NCBI RefSeq assembly: GCF_029873635.1
Contig: NC_080423.1
Coordinates: 100,750,991-100,814,990 of the forward strand
Reading direction: 5' to 3'
DNA length: 64,000 nucleotides
DNA from: Malania oleifera
Lineage: Eukaryota; Streptophyta; Magnoliopsida; Santalales; Ximeniaceae
Made by a program: the position numbers and the translations under genes. Shown piece after piece: positions 10,961-23,323 of the stretch. How positions within the stretch are numbered: the first letter of the stretch is position 1; every line of letters begins with the position of its first letter. The notes beneath the pieces were generated by a model. That model was not told the origin of the DNA and made no database searches. It worked only from the letters and a program-made list of their open reading frames with translations.

Positions 10961-13065
10961 TGTAGTGATCCTGAAAAAAAATTTAAAATTAAAATTAAAA
11001 TTAAAAAATTATTAAAAAATTACAAAATTAATATTATTAAAAAATAATATAATATAATAATAATATAATTTTGTATTATTATATAGGATATGCATAAGGA
11101 AGCAATCCTGAGATTTCATTGTAGGAAAGTAGAGGTCGCCCCCTGTTGCTGTGTAGCGTTCTTCATCCCTCGTCTCCTTTCTCCCACTCTCCTCAATCTC
11201 TTCTCCAATATTTGGCCGATCGAAAATCTGAAGATACTGTTGGGTTCTAATCATCTTCACTGACAATCCTATTGTAGCGAATTTATCGTAGGAGCGACAT
11301 AGGCATATCTTATGGGGTAAGACCAATTTTCAATTTTCACTCTAACCTCAATTTTCCTTAAATCTTAAGCCCAATTAACGAACGGAAACTTCCAAGAGAT
11401 TCGTGGGGAGATTCTGTACGATCTATCCGAAGCAAGTTTTCGAGTTCCAGCTCTGGGGCACCAACCCTAAATCAGGGGTAAGTTTAACAATTTATGCTTT
11501 TATAGGCTATTTAAGGTATTCAGAACCTAGGGGGGTTTTAGGGGGGAAAGTTACTCTAAGGATTGTGATGAATAATATGGTTAAGTTCGAATTTCAGGGT
11601 TCAGGGATTTTGAATGTCGTGGGGCGTAGGCCAGGGTTTTATCGGGCTTTTCAGAAATTAGGTAAGGGGATTAAGTTAAGTCAGGATTTTATTAAACATG
11701 AATTGATTAAATTGTTATATATTTATTTATTTATGAGTTAAAATATTATTTTGAAAACCAATTGTTCAATAGGAATTTTACAAATCTATGATATATGGTA
11801 TGGTATTTTTGAATATTATGAATGGTGAAAAATTTGAGTTATTTTACAAATTAAAAATATTGGGTATCTTGATTGTCTTCTAGAATGTTTCCAAATACTG
11901 AAATTGTATGGCAGGTGAATAATTTTATGGTTTATCGTGAAACTGAAATTGAGAATGGTTGTGAAACATACTGGAACTGCTTGTGAATAATGCAGGGATT
12001 TGATATGATGGCCGAGGGCTGAGATTTTGTTTAAACAGTTGTGAGCCGGATTGTATTTGTGGCCGGGGGTTAGGTTTTTGGAATAACAAGAAATATATGT
12101 GAATTGATATTTTAAATGGTGATTTCTATTATCTAAATTGCATGATATGCTTTAGGAATCCTGGAGACCAGTGTATTGTGAGCATGATACTGTTGCTAGT
12201 TAGATCATGTGCACCCACACTGTTCTGGATAGAAGTGTAGGGGGTCCCAGCCGACTGCCTACATGAGGTTGAAGTAAAGGCGTCGGACCTGCAGATTTGC
12301 TATGGATGCCTGCAGACGTACTTACAAAAGATTTTTTTTTTTTTACTTTGTTTGGGCTGCTCATCCAAGTTTAGTCCAGCCTTCGAGCTGCAGAACCCAT
12401 GTCATGGGGCAAGTAAATTGTGTGTTTGTCACAAAGAGTGTCTTATATGCATATCTGTTAATTTATGTGGATACAAATAATTAATAAGATAATTTCGAGG
12501 GTTTGTTGAGAAAGGTGAGTACCCTAATAGCAGTAATGGTATTAGATCATAAGGAAGCTACTTGTGTGGGTGGGTAATCTTCCCTATCCTCAACTAATTG
12601 TGTGCGTGAGTGTAAAATAAGAAGGATTTCATAAATGTGTTTATTTACTTAGTGAACTGGTATTTTTTATGTACACTAAACGCATGATGGACGCACACTA
12701 ACATTAACTTAGTCTTTCCTTTATTGAGCTGTGCCTCACCCCTACTTTAGAAACTAAATTTTCAGGAAATCCCAGAGATCGGGTCTAACAGGCTAAAGGA
12801 ACCGGGCTAGCGGTGTAAATTTATGTAGGTAGTATGTATGAACAGAGAGGTTATTTTTTTTGGAATTTTATATGTTGTAATTATATGAAAATGAATATAT
12901 TTGTGTATAAAGATAGTTAGAACTTTGGTAATATAATTTGAGAATACTGTATTTTATTTCCACTGCGTATATGTGTTTTATATTTGATGAATAAGGTATC
13001 AAATACACAGAACTAACTAAAGTAGCACCCCAGGCCCACATGGCAGGTCGGGGTCGTTGCACCCA
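10961..13065 (+). repeat. 3' LTR of the gypsy element, poorly matching its 5' LTR
   Basis: Starts tgtagtgatcctg after the polypurine tract. The right end is less certain; I place it near 13061-13065, where agat (13066-13069) repeats the agat found just before 1157. It shares the LTR architecture of the 5' LTR (leader near 11160-11330, the gaagctacttgtgtgggtgg box near 12554, a Gly/Trp-poor AT tract). Overall similarity is low, with no 54-bp array. Confidence 0.68.
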
Positions 13066-13139
13066 AGATACGACAAGCCGGCTTGAATTGTATGACTCTC
13101 TCCAATTATGCACAAACTAAAGAATCCAAAGCTCCACCA

Positions 13140-13640
13140 AAAAAAAAAAAAGAAAAAAAAAAGACCTTTCTTTACTTGTCAAACTCTTTAAACTCACTAG
13201 TAAGAATGTCTATTCTGCTATCATTTACTTCCTTAGTGTCTTCATATGTAACTTCTAATTTTTTCCAAATTTCTTTAGTTAAGTTACATGCCATTACCCT
13301 ATTAAATTCATTACATCTAGTGCACAGAAAAGTATATTCATGGCTGTGGCATTACTTTGAACTGACTTCCACTCCTCTTCAGCATATTCATCTTCAGTTT
13401 TAGGTACATTAATCTTATCAATGACTTTCATGGGAATGTGATTTCCTTTAGTCACAATTTTCCAGACCTTTCAATCTACGTTCAGTAGATATATGCTCAT
13501 CCTACATTTCTAATAGGTGTAATTTACACCATAGAAAATGGGTGGTCTAATGGATGAGTGTCCCTCACCAAATGGAGTTACACCAATGTGTGTCATGTGA
13601 TCGTTTTACAAATTAACTATCAAGTCCATGTACACCCTCT
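13140..13640 (-). pseudogene. Ty1/copia gag remnant
   Basis: On the minus strand the text reads as a copia gag N-terminal half: a FYGVNYTYWKCRM-like box (W replaced by a stop) near 13540-13500, then VWKIVTKG and EEEWKSVQSNATAMNILFCAL near 13400-13340. Two or more stops are present, and the text ends in an A-rich low-complexity run at 13139-13163. It lies immediately inside the primer-binding site of the LTR to its right, where gag belongs in a minus-oriented element. The rest of the element and its other LTR are missing. Confidence 0.8.
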
Positions 13641-13649
13641 CTGATACCA
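13638..13649 (-). other. Primer-binding site of copia element
   Basis: Minus-strand tggtatcagagag, next to the LTR end. It is the standard initiator-tRNA-Met complement used by plant copia elements. Confidence 0.85.
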
Positions 13650-13651
13650 AA

Positions 13652-15785
13652 TGTTGATTAAGGTGTAATCCCAAGAGGGGGGCGGGGGTGAATTGGATAT
13701 TAAAAAAAAATTAAGCCATTGAATTTCCTTTTACACACTTCTTATAAATTTACCAACTACTTCTTATTGCTCAATTATGTATGTGTGTGGCAATCCTATC
13801 TATGCATGCAATATACTCAATTTAAATATAACGCGGAAAATAAAGAGTAGAGGGAAGAGATAAGACAAATGCGATTTTACGAGGTTCAGCCGACTTGGCC
13901 TGCGTTCTCACCTTGAGCAACCACTCAAGGATTCACTAAAAACCCTGCTCCTTAAAGTGGGACAGAACTTCCCTTACAAACCGCTGCTTACAAGAGGTAC
14001 AACTCCCTCCTTATCCGCTTCACAAGAGATACAGCTTCCTCTTCACACCCGGTTCACAACCCGAACCGTGTTTACAATGAAATCTGAAAATAACACTCAA
14101 AACAATGCTTTTAACAAAAGCTTGTGAGTACAATTCAATTTCCTAGCACATTAACATACGATATAACTTGAAGTTCGTGCATGTATGAAAACGATAAACT
14201 CGTTTTATGTATGATATGCCTCAACACACGAATCCTTTTTTTTTTTAACCAAAACTTTTAAGTAAAGATAAATTCAAAAACGTTTTGAAATAATCTAGGG
14301 TTCTTGGTTCACTTTGTAAAAATGCACATTTATATAATTGAAGTGAACTTGTTGGCAAAAACTTTGTCTTGAATATACACTCAATCAAAATCACAAAGTT
14401 TTATTTCTAATACTCAACCACAAAACTGAGTATATTAATTTGCAGAAAAATATCCCTCAATTAAAATTATATTTATAAGTATCAAGGATATTAAATCAAG
14501 TTCTAATGTATCTAAAGATAGATCTTTTTAGAAACCACACACTCGATTCAAACCTTTCAATGAGTCACACACCATAAAACAAATAATGATCTTGTTTAAA
14601 ATAGCTTGGTATATATAAAGATACCTTCAATATCACTCTTTTAATCAAAAACTAGGTTTTTCAATAAGAAACCCTTTGAGAAAATATATGTATATTTATA
14701 TACTCTTGAACCAAGATTTAATCTACCAAGTTAGATAAACTTTCTCAAGTAATGATCTCTTAGAAAATTAATTTTTGTACGAAAGGCACACTCAAGATCA
14801 ATACTTTTCAGTACTAGTCAAGAACAACCAATGAGATGATATGTAAAAATCACAAGATTGATAACTTGAAAAATCAAACCTCAATACTAGATTGAAGTAC
14901 AGTAGAGTAACCAAGTTCCCTTTGAAAATCTGAATTGATTTGCCCAAGCTTTGAAGATATAAGATTGATGTATAGGCAAACGAATAGCACTAAGAGTAGA
15001 TAATCAACAAACTTGCAACAAGGTGTGTTCTTCTCTTTCTTGTGTGTCTCTTTTTTTTTTCTAGGGTTTAGATATTCATAATATATAGTATATTATCCTT
15101 AGAATTGATCTCAGCCATTGGATCAATAAGATACCTCGCGTGTCTTTTTAATAAAGAACTGATTTTTAGGCTTTCCCGCTAGTTCAGGCAACCGAACTCG
15201 ACTTCAAGCTCCTAAAGTGTCAACTTCAGGCGCCTAAGGTTCCAAGGTCAGGCGACTGAGGTACCTCTGCCAGGTTCTGTCTTTCCCATTTAATTCGTCA
15301 GGTGACCAAACTTAATCTTCAGGCAACCGAAGAAATTATTCAGGCTACTGAAGTGAAGTTCAGGCTACCGAAGTTTAAATTTTTATTTCCTTTTTCTAAT
15401 TTTAGAAAATGATTTGCTTTTTTTTTTGGGCCTTTTATAAAAACATATTTTCCATGATTTCAAACAACATTTCTAAGTCCATGAAGGTTCCCTAATGATA
15501 TACATGAAGTGCATGAATCCTAAAATCATTCTAAGTTATGTTGAGCCTCAAGATAAATCATACGAAAATATAGATACATGAATTCTAAATACCTTTTCCC
15601 AAGATATTCTTGAACTTTGCCACTTGCATCTTGATTCTTGTACTCTTTGAGTTCCATGGATCTTGCCAAGATTTGTTAACTTTCCGTGCATGCTTAGTGT
15701 AAGTCCTATTCACAAACTCAATGTACATATCAAATATCAAGTGATTTGTCATTATCAAAACAAGATTGGACTCATAGAGTCAACA
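13652..15785 (-). mobile_element. Ty1/copia LTR, 2134 bp, with tgttga/tcaaca termini
   Basis: On the plus strand the LTR begins tgttgattaagg and ends gagtcaaca, giving a 6-bp inverted terminal repeat. It contains the ttttacgaggttcagccgac region common in plant copia LTRs (near 13873). On the minus strand a cluster of TTCGGTNGCCTGAA-like motifs (15183-15373) lies upstream of an AT-rich TATA candidate near 15085. It interrupts a gypsy LTR on its right: text from 15786 continues an LTR box in mid-phrase. Confidence 0.85.
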
Positions 15786-17814
15786 ATTACATTTACCGAC
15801 AAAGTTCTTGAGAATAAGAAAGCTTACCTGCCCATACAAGTAGTTTCCCTTTGCCCTGATATTGTTTGCAGCCTAACTTTAGATTAACTCGGGTTCAGTT
15901 ACAACTGATATTTATCAGAGCACTCACCTTACTCAGTAAGCCCTCAAGCGGTGTGTTTTACCTCGCTTTAATTATTTATTAACTCATGCAATTTCATTTC
16001 TCATTTTCTTTCTTATTTCCATTCTCATTTCATTTCCATTTTTATTTCAATTCTATTTTCATTTCCTTTTCATTTTCATTTCCATATCTAGCTCATGAGT
16101 GTCACCATAACCGAAACATTCGTGTTTGTACTCATGACTACCCTGAGGATATCGCTCCATGTCATGCTTCCCCCTATGAATAGGGTTGTGCGACCCTAAG
16201 TCTGGACCTAACCGCGATTGGCCGACTCAATTAAATCAAATATCATCACATATCTAGTATCTATAGTATGACTGGCCAGCCAAAAGCCTTGATCCGGACT
16301 CAGGGGGCACAACAACTCTACTATATAGCTCAGTCGACTGTCACGCCACACGTTCCACGAGTCCATGTGGTTGCACTAACTCCACTAGCAACGATATCGT
16401 GCTCTCAATATCACAACCCATCATTAGAGTTTTCATATCCATCCATCAGGGTTATCACTGCCACATACCAGCAATCATTATGTGGTATTGACATTTCATC
16501 AATCACACGTCTGTATTCCCTTTTCGGAATTTCACATTTCATTTCTCAAAATTTAATATTCATATTGCATAATTAACGGTGCAATATTCGCATTTCACAT
16601 ATTCGCATTTCCCATAATCATATTTCTCATATTCACATTTCTTATTTTCATATTACAGAAATATCATTGCAATATTTTCGTTTCGAATATTCACATTTCC
16701 CATAATCATATTTCTCATATTCTCATATCTAGTATTCTCAACTCATTTCATCATTTCATCAATTCAAAATTCATTTCATCTCATAATAATATATACATAC
16801 TTCATTTCACGTAATTCAATATTTCTCAATACATATTCCCATGTTTCACATTTCTGTCATTATCAAAATATACATTTTAAAGTGTATTTCACTTTCATCA
16901 TTTGCTCACACTTAAATTATTATATCAAAATACATTTCAGTATCACATATTTCATAGGGTAAATCATTTAACCCAGTTTAAACATTTCTCAATATAAATC
17001 ATATGCCACACATATTTCATCTGATATTTATATCATAATAAATTTTACGTAAAATACCATACACCATTTTTACGTATTTCTCAACCCATAATTTTCATAA
17101 AAAAGGCTGCTATAATTTATTTTCCTTACCTGGCTTACTGAGAGGTCCACTAACACCCAAATTTTGACACTCGTCTGCGTTCCCAACTCAAAAGCCTAAA
17201 AATCACATTTTTACCAAATTAGTCAGCTCATTTCCCACAACAATTTTTGTATAATACCACCTACGTTTCAAATACTCCAAACAACCTATAATACCTTTAA
17301 ATCTCTTACTTACCCTGATTTTGGGATGATGTCCCATAACTCAAACTGGAAATCTACTCCGCCTATGTTGTAGAAAATCTTCCAAGGAACCCCGTGGTGG
17401 TTCCCGATTGTCAATCTGGGTTTTAACGAAGCCAGAAACGAAGAGAGAAGGGGAGGGGACCGTGGTTTTAGAGAGAGAAAGTGTGTGTGAAAGAGAGAAC
17501 GACGCTGAAACGAGGGTTTCCACCCTTTATAGCCCGGGATTTGTTGACGAATTCAAGTGGTTCATCGACGAATACATGAAGTCACTTTGTCGACAAGGGG
17601 TCTATTTCATCGACAAACCTAAAATTCTTGAAATTCTCCAAACTCTTGGTAATCTTTCGTCGATGAGACCCATGTACCTCATCGCCAAAATCTATGGGAC
17701 ATTCATTGACGAAGATCTTGGGTTCGTCGACGAAGCCCTGTTTTTTGCCCTTTTAAAATTCTCTTTTCCCTTTCTTTCATTTCTTTTATTAATTTATTTT
17801 TCCAGGTCTCTACA
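15786..17814 (-). repeat. Gypsy LTR, minus orientation, left end cut by the copia insertion
   Basis: Reverse complement of the LTR type seen at 1-13 kb: the traagtgagtgccc and gaagctacctgtatgggcgg boxes appear at 15925-15810. The minus-strand start is at 17814 (tgtagagacctgg). A U3 motif cluster lies at 17541-17736 and a TATA candidate (ctataaag) at about 17525-17532. The LTR sits inside another gypsy LTR, whose text resumes at 17815. The left part is missing because the copia element beside it is itself truncated. Confidence 0.78.
17541..17736 (-). promoter_or_regulatory. Cluster of eight GTCGACGA-like motifs in LTR U3
   Basis: Near copies of crtcgacgaa start at about 17543, 17563, 17589, 17608, 17659, 17679, 17704 and 17725, with spacings of about 20-50 bp. 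Seen from the minus strand the cluster lies immediately upstream of the TATA candidate, where retrotransposon enhancers normally lie. Enhancer function is inferred. Confidence 0.55.
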
Positions 17815-19288
17815 CGTGCTTCCCCGTATGACGGGTTTTGTGGTTCGAATGCTGGACTTAACCCTGGTCGGCACATTAGAGTCAAATACAAAAAACAACC
17901 ACTTTAGTCTGTAAGTCATATTGGCTTTCCCATACTGGTCCAGACTCCAGGGGGAACTCTACCGTATACAACACAATCGACCATCCTGTCTCCACACTCT
18001 CTATGAGACGTGTGGGTGCACTACTTCTTCAGAAATCATGTGCAACAGTACTGTGTATAACACAAAACTACAATCCACCGAACTTCTCAAACCATAACTT
18101 GCAATTTAACATTCACACTCAACTTTAATTTAACAATCACACAAAATAAATATTCTCAACGCATTTCAATATTTCCAACATCTCATAAATATATATATAT
18201 ATATATATATATATCATAATTCATCGCAATATATTCTTTTTACTTATGCCACACGATTTAGAATAATACACATATTTATATATTTACTAAAAATATGCCA
18301 ACCCACGTTCATCATTCACATTAATGAAAATACACATTTAATTATCTATACAATTATCCAAAAAAGCCATTACTTTCATCATTTCATTTTCATAAATAAT
18401 AACTAATAACACAACCCTATGCTCAAAAACACAATTCAAACGGTTGGGTTTTCTAAAATTGCATAATAAACATATACTTACACATATTATTTTTCCATTT
18501 TAACCAGTAAATTCACAAAATTATTGGCTTAATCTATTCTCTCCTTACCTGGTTTCCAAAAATTACGCCAGCATGGACCCCGAAACGATGCCTGCAGTGC
18601 TCGTCCGAACCCTGATTCAATAACCCTAGTTCAATCAAATAAGCCCCAAATAAAATATTATTTTAATATTTTCTAAACCCATAAATTCTAAATAGTTAAT
18701 TAAACTACCAAAATCACAAAATTAGCTTAATTTCCTTAACCCTACCCTAACTTTAGAGTAGTGCCTAGGAAACCCAAATTGAAAATCTACTCTCGGCAAC
18801 ATGACAAGGATTAGAGTTAGGACCCCGTGATGGTATCCGATCGTCGATTTGGCTAAAGATTTAAGGAGAGATTGGGGAAAGAGAGAGGGAGTAAACCTTA
18901 CCCCAAGAGTTGTGCCTACGTCGCTCATATGAAAAATCCACCTAGGTTAGATTGATGATGGCGGAGAATGGAACCCAACGGTATTCTCCATTCTACGATT
19001 AGCGCACGATAGGTCGAGAAAATCGAGGAAAGAGAAGGAGGGACGGAGGAGAGAACTGAGAGTTTGAGAGAGAGCTGAGAGGTGCTGGTGCGAGAGTCCG
19101 GAAAGATCAAGATTTCCAAATTGAAATATGATCTACAGATTCCATTTAATGCAATCTTACATGACCACTAATATTATTATATTAATATTATATATATTTA
19201 TCATATTATTTATTTAATAAATTCAATTTAACAATGTTTATTTATTTTATTTTTTATGTTTTATTTATTTATTTTTCCAGATGCTACA
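17815..19288 (-). repeat. Second gypsy LTR remnant, minus orientation, host of the LTR to its left
   Basis: Begins in mid-LTR at 17815 (gggttttgtggttcgaatgctgg box, equivalent to text near 56813) and runs to 19288, where the minus strand starts tgtagcatctgg. It carries the GA-rich leader (18860-19080) and the gatggtatccgatcgtcg box that matches 57990-58030. A (TA)n tract is at 18188-18213. The remainder of this LTR lay left of 15786 and is not seen. Confidence 0.75.
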
Positions 19289-19950
19289 AATACCAAACAT
19301 TTTTAAATAAAGTAAATTTCTATAATATGTATAGAAAATAAATTAAACTAAAATTAAATAAAATTATATTTATAAACTCTATTATAGATATGTTAAACTC
19401 TTAACCTAAAAAAAAACTTTATTTAGTTAAAAAAAGGCCATACACCAACACACATATCATATATAAGTGTACAAATATTTTAAATAACTTTTTTGACAAA
19501 AATAATTTTTTTTTACAAATAAAAATGTTTTTAAAAAACAAAATTTGTTAACATTAGATAATTTTAAATTTTAAATTTTATTTTAAATATTCAAGATTTG
19601 GACCTAAAAAAATCAATTTTGTTAAAAAAAAAATACAATGGGATTATATATGTTGAAGTAAATATACTTCGTTAAATAAAATAAGTAAATTCCAATGATT
19701 TTTTTTAAAATTATTGTAAATGTGTATACCTAATAGCCTTTAGACAAATAGTAATACAAATTTTAAAAATATAAATTTAAAAAATGAAACTGTAGGTATA
19801 AATACTTTCCGAATAATAAAATTTAAATTTATTTGAAATCTTAAAAATCACTAGTTGATCATTTAATAAACATAATTAATAATATTTAATAGTTTATATA
19901 CAAGGCCACAAATTTAAATTGATGAAAAAAATTCTTATTAAAAATTTTAA
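19289..19950. other. AT-rich spacer without recognisable genes
   Basis: Long A and T runs, no credible open frame, no terminal repeats that I can pair. Confidence 0.6.
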
Positions 19951-19959
19951 TTTATAAAA

Positions 19960-20331
19960 TTATTTAAGGGTTCTCGGTGAATCGAATTATAAAGGTTCTT
20001 GGTGAACCTTGTTGAAAGGCTCTGTGTGAGCGTGAGAGGATTTGTTTCCGTGTGTAAAAGTTTCTCCACTGGTGAAAGAGATTGTGATAGTTGATTGAGA
20101 ATACTTGAGCGTGTCTTAAGGCGTCCGTAGGCAATGGACTGAACCACGTTAAAATTGTTTGTCAAGTTTTTATTTCTTACTCGTTAATTTTCGTCTTGTG
20201 CATGATTTATATTATACATAATGTGATATAATCATTTATATCTTACAAATATTTTATATTTTGTAGAGAAAAATGAAAATACACAAATGAGTCAATTCAC
20301 CTCCCCTCTAGACTCGACTCTAGGGTCAACA
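19960..20331 (+). repeat. 3' part of a copia-type LTR
   Basis: Ends with the typical plant copia LTR tail: ggactgaaccacgttaaaattg near 20138, then gtcaattcacctcccctct and a terminal gggtcaaca at 20331. The 5' part is not recognisable, and no matching element follows. Confidence 0.6.
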
Positions 20332-22660
20332 TGTTGAACTGGTTTGACTTTCACTAGACCGACCATTTTATTTTTAAAATTTTTGTTAAATTTTAATTCA
20401 CTTTTTTATTTCAAACAAAATTGGAAACTTTTGGAGAAATAGTAAAAAATCATGCAAAATTAGGAAAAAAAACTAAAAAATAAAAAATATTTTTGAGCCA
20501 TTTTTTAAAACATAGTGAACTGAAAAAAATGAAAAAAAAAATCAAAATATAAAAAATAAATAAAAGTAGATAAAATTTCTTTAAAAACCCTAGAAAAAAA
20601 ATTCTTCAATAATTTTAGGAAATTATAAGAAAAATTTTAGAAAATGTCGAAATGTTTTAAGGATTTTTTTTGCTTAAATGTAATAAATTTGTAAGGTCAT
20701 TTTGTATGTTTAGTGTATGTATATATCTTATTTTGTGTGTGTGTGTCCCAATGATAAAATAAAGCGTAAAGAGGTGTCTTAAACCTCGTTTATATCAATT
20801 ATAAGGGAAATTTATCTAATAAGATCCTATCATCTGAAGGTTTTATTATACATTTCTAAATCGCATTTGATTTTATATATTTTAAAATTTTTTTATGTTT
20901 ATTGGATTATTTATGACTTAGCTAATGATCATCCGATTTAATTTGGGATAATCCACACTTAATTAGGTACCATTCATATAATGGGTGTTTAGGGGATGCT
21001 AATACCTTTATCTTATATAATTATACTCACAATCTCGACTTTGATAAAAGCATACGGATATTACTGATTATTAGACTTGAGATTAGTCTAAAAACCAATT
21101 AACGAGTAGTAATTAAATAAAATAACCGCACCTAATAAAATAGCAAGTTAGTGGTGACTCTATCGAACTATTAATATTATTATCTCTCGTCATTTCACAC
21201 ACTTTTCGAGGATGTTGTGACAAATAGTATATGACTTATAACTAATTAAATAATGACCGTAATGCTCTTTAAACCTTTAAAATAATTTCCACCTCTTTTT
21301 GTACTTTCCGAACCTTCATGCTTTCAATTCCATCACAGCCAATATCTCAAACTTTATTTTTTCCCTCTTTTCATTTGACAAACCTTTAACGTGTCCTTGA
21401 TCATCCGATATGCCACATATGACACACAATGCATTATAGACCAATGAATTGGTATCAGACTACACATCAAAATCTTAAATAGAAAGATTTGAAATCTCAT
21501 AAAAATAAAATACAATATAGTACTCATAGTCAATTGTGAACTAATATAATTGTCTAAAACAATTCTATTTTTTTGAAAGCATGGAATGTCATGAGTTTCA
21601 TATGATTCAAATTCCCGAAATGAGTTTGTGGCAATATGTGAAAGACCACAATAGAAGTGGAACTAGGGCAATGTTTTTTTTTTTTTTTGGAAATATATTA
21701 GATTTTATAGATAAGTTTTACTGTTTTTGATATCTCTTTCTCTCTCTCTATCTCTTTGTGCGATTGAGTTTTGCAGAGTGAGTAGCCTGATAATAGGTCA
21801 ATACATTTTTGGAAGGAAAATGTATGAATAAGAATTTGATCAATTGTGATTTCCATCAACTCGAGATTTAGATTTAAGAATGGTGAAATGTTTTTGTAGT
21901 TGTGTTTTATAAAATGTTCGAAAGCTTTGTTTTCATCAAGTGTTCATTTAATAATGGGAATAAGAAGCACTGCATTTACACTAGTTAATTTTTTTTTTCA
22001 ATTTCTTTTGCTAAGTTGTAATAGAAATTTGGTTAGTTCTCGTGGCTCCTCTTTAAACACAATATTATTATTTTTTATTTTATTACAAATAATGCACATT
22101 AAAAGAACTACTATAATAAAAATAAAATTTATTATAATTATTTTACTTTAATTGATATACTTTAAAATTATACTTTACACTAAAAATTTTATTGGACATG
22201 ATAATTTAAAAATAGTAAAAATATTTTGTAATTGACTTTATTACTAATTTTTGAAATTGATGTATATTGTTATTTTAATTAAATTTAAATTCATATGATC
22301 ATTTAATTTTGATTTTAATTAAAAAATAAATAAAATGAATAGTTTAATAAAAAATTATTTCTAAATATTAAAATTTTTGACAACAGGTTGTCAAAAATAA
22401 CCGAAAATCATAAAATTTGGTTTAAAACTTTTTTTACAAACAGTGTAAAATCGACAATAGAAATAAAAAACCGATAATATAAATAAAAATATTTTTTATA
22501 ATTTGTTTCTTCATTACAGAGAAATAGAAATGAAAAATAGAAAATAGCAACCGGGACATACAAATCCTGAAATATGACAATATGTTATCTTTAAAATCTA
22601 TTAAAAAAATAAAAAAATATTTTATATTATTATTTGTAATACTAGTAGAGCATAATAATT
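20332..22660. other. AT-rich intergenic region upstream of TIO, with an LTR-like scrap
   Basis: Mostly A/T-rich, without genes. The part 20930-21225 (tgggtgtttaggggatgctaataccttt to ttagtggtgactcta) resembles the 3' end and leader of a plant gypsy LTR family; I cannot place its ends. Poly-T (21675) and CT (21738-21750) tracts are present. Confidence 0.5.
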
Positions 22661-22933
22661 ATATATGACCGATCTTAAAAATTAAAATTAGATGTTTGAT
22701 CAACAGTGTCCAAGGGCGGTTCTGCCACGCGTTGTGTTTCTGGGACCTACTAAAAAGATGATAGTTCCTTTTCCTAGCGCAGAGGAGCCGATCCTCTTAA
22801 CTCAAAATCAAAAGGTATCGGCGGGAAAGGATACGAGGGTCCCGTTCAAAAATTCGCTTCAACTCCCCCTCTCTTTCTCTCTCGCTCTTGGTCTCTCTTT
22901 TCCAACCCCAGTGGTCTGTCGCTGGCGATTTCG

Positions 22934-22993
22934 ACTTTGTTCGAGGTTCTTCCCAAGGCGATCGATCGAGGTACGTCGTGTGTTACGTCATTT
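22934..22993 (+). repeat. 60-bp direct repeat, copy 1, spanning a splice donor
   Basis: Sixty bases starting actttgttcgaggttc and ending tacgtcattt. They recur at 23324-23383 with one base changed (c to t in cgatcgag). The donor gag|gtacgt is in the middle. Confidence 0.95.
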
Positions 22994-23323
22994 GCTCGTC
23001 TCCGACGGCCGCTGGCGGACAGCTGCCATCATTTAGGTCAGTTCTTTAGGGCCACCGTGCGAACTGCAGGAGCCGTCTGTTTCACGGTGACCTAGTAGGC
23101 TGAAGTCCACCGGTTCGCTGGAGAAGCAGATGGCGAGAGCCCTCTGGTTCGCAGGCGAACCGGGGAGTGAAGGCTGAAGTCTTCTTAGATTTTATTTATT
23201 TATTTATTTGTGTGTGGGGTTTGTTATTTTTTTATTTTTTATAACTGTATATTTTTGTTGTATAATCATTCCTGCTCGATCCCTATTTTCCCGTCTCACT
23301 CGATCTCTCTGATCTGCAGGATA

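Noticed and set aside
1..13065. Endogenous pararetrovirus or other viral integration
   Set aside because: The domain order protease-RT-RNase H-integrase-chromodomain, with LTRs, tRNA-Met primer sites and 5-bp duplications, is that of Ty3/gypsy retrotransposons. No movement-protein or coat-type region was seen.
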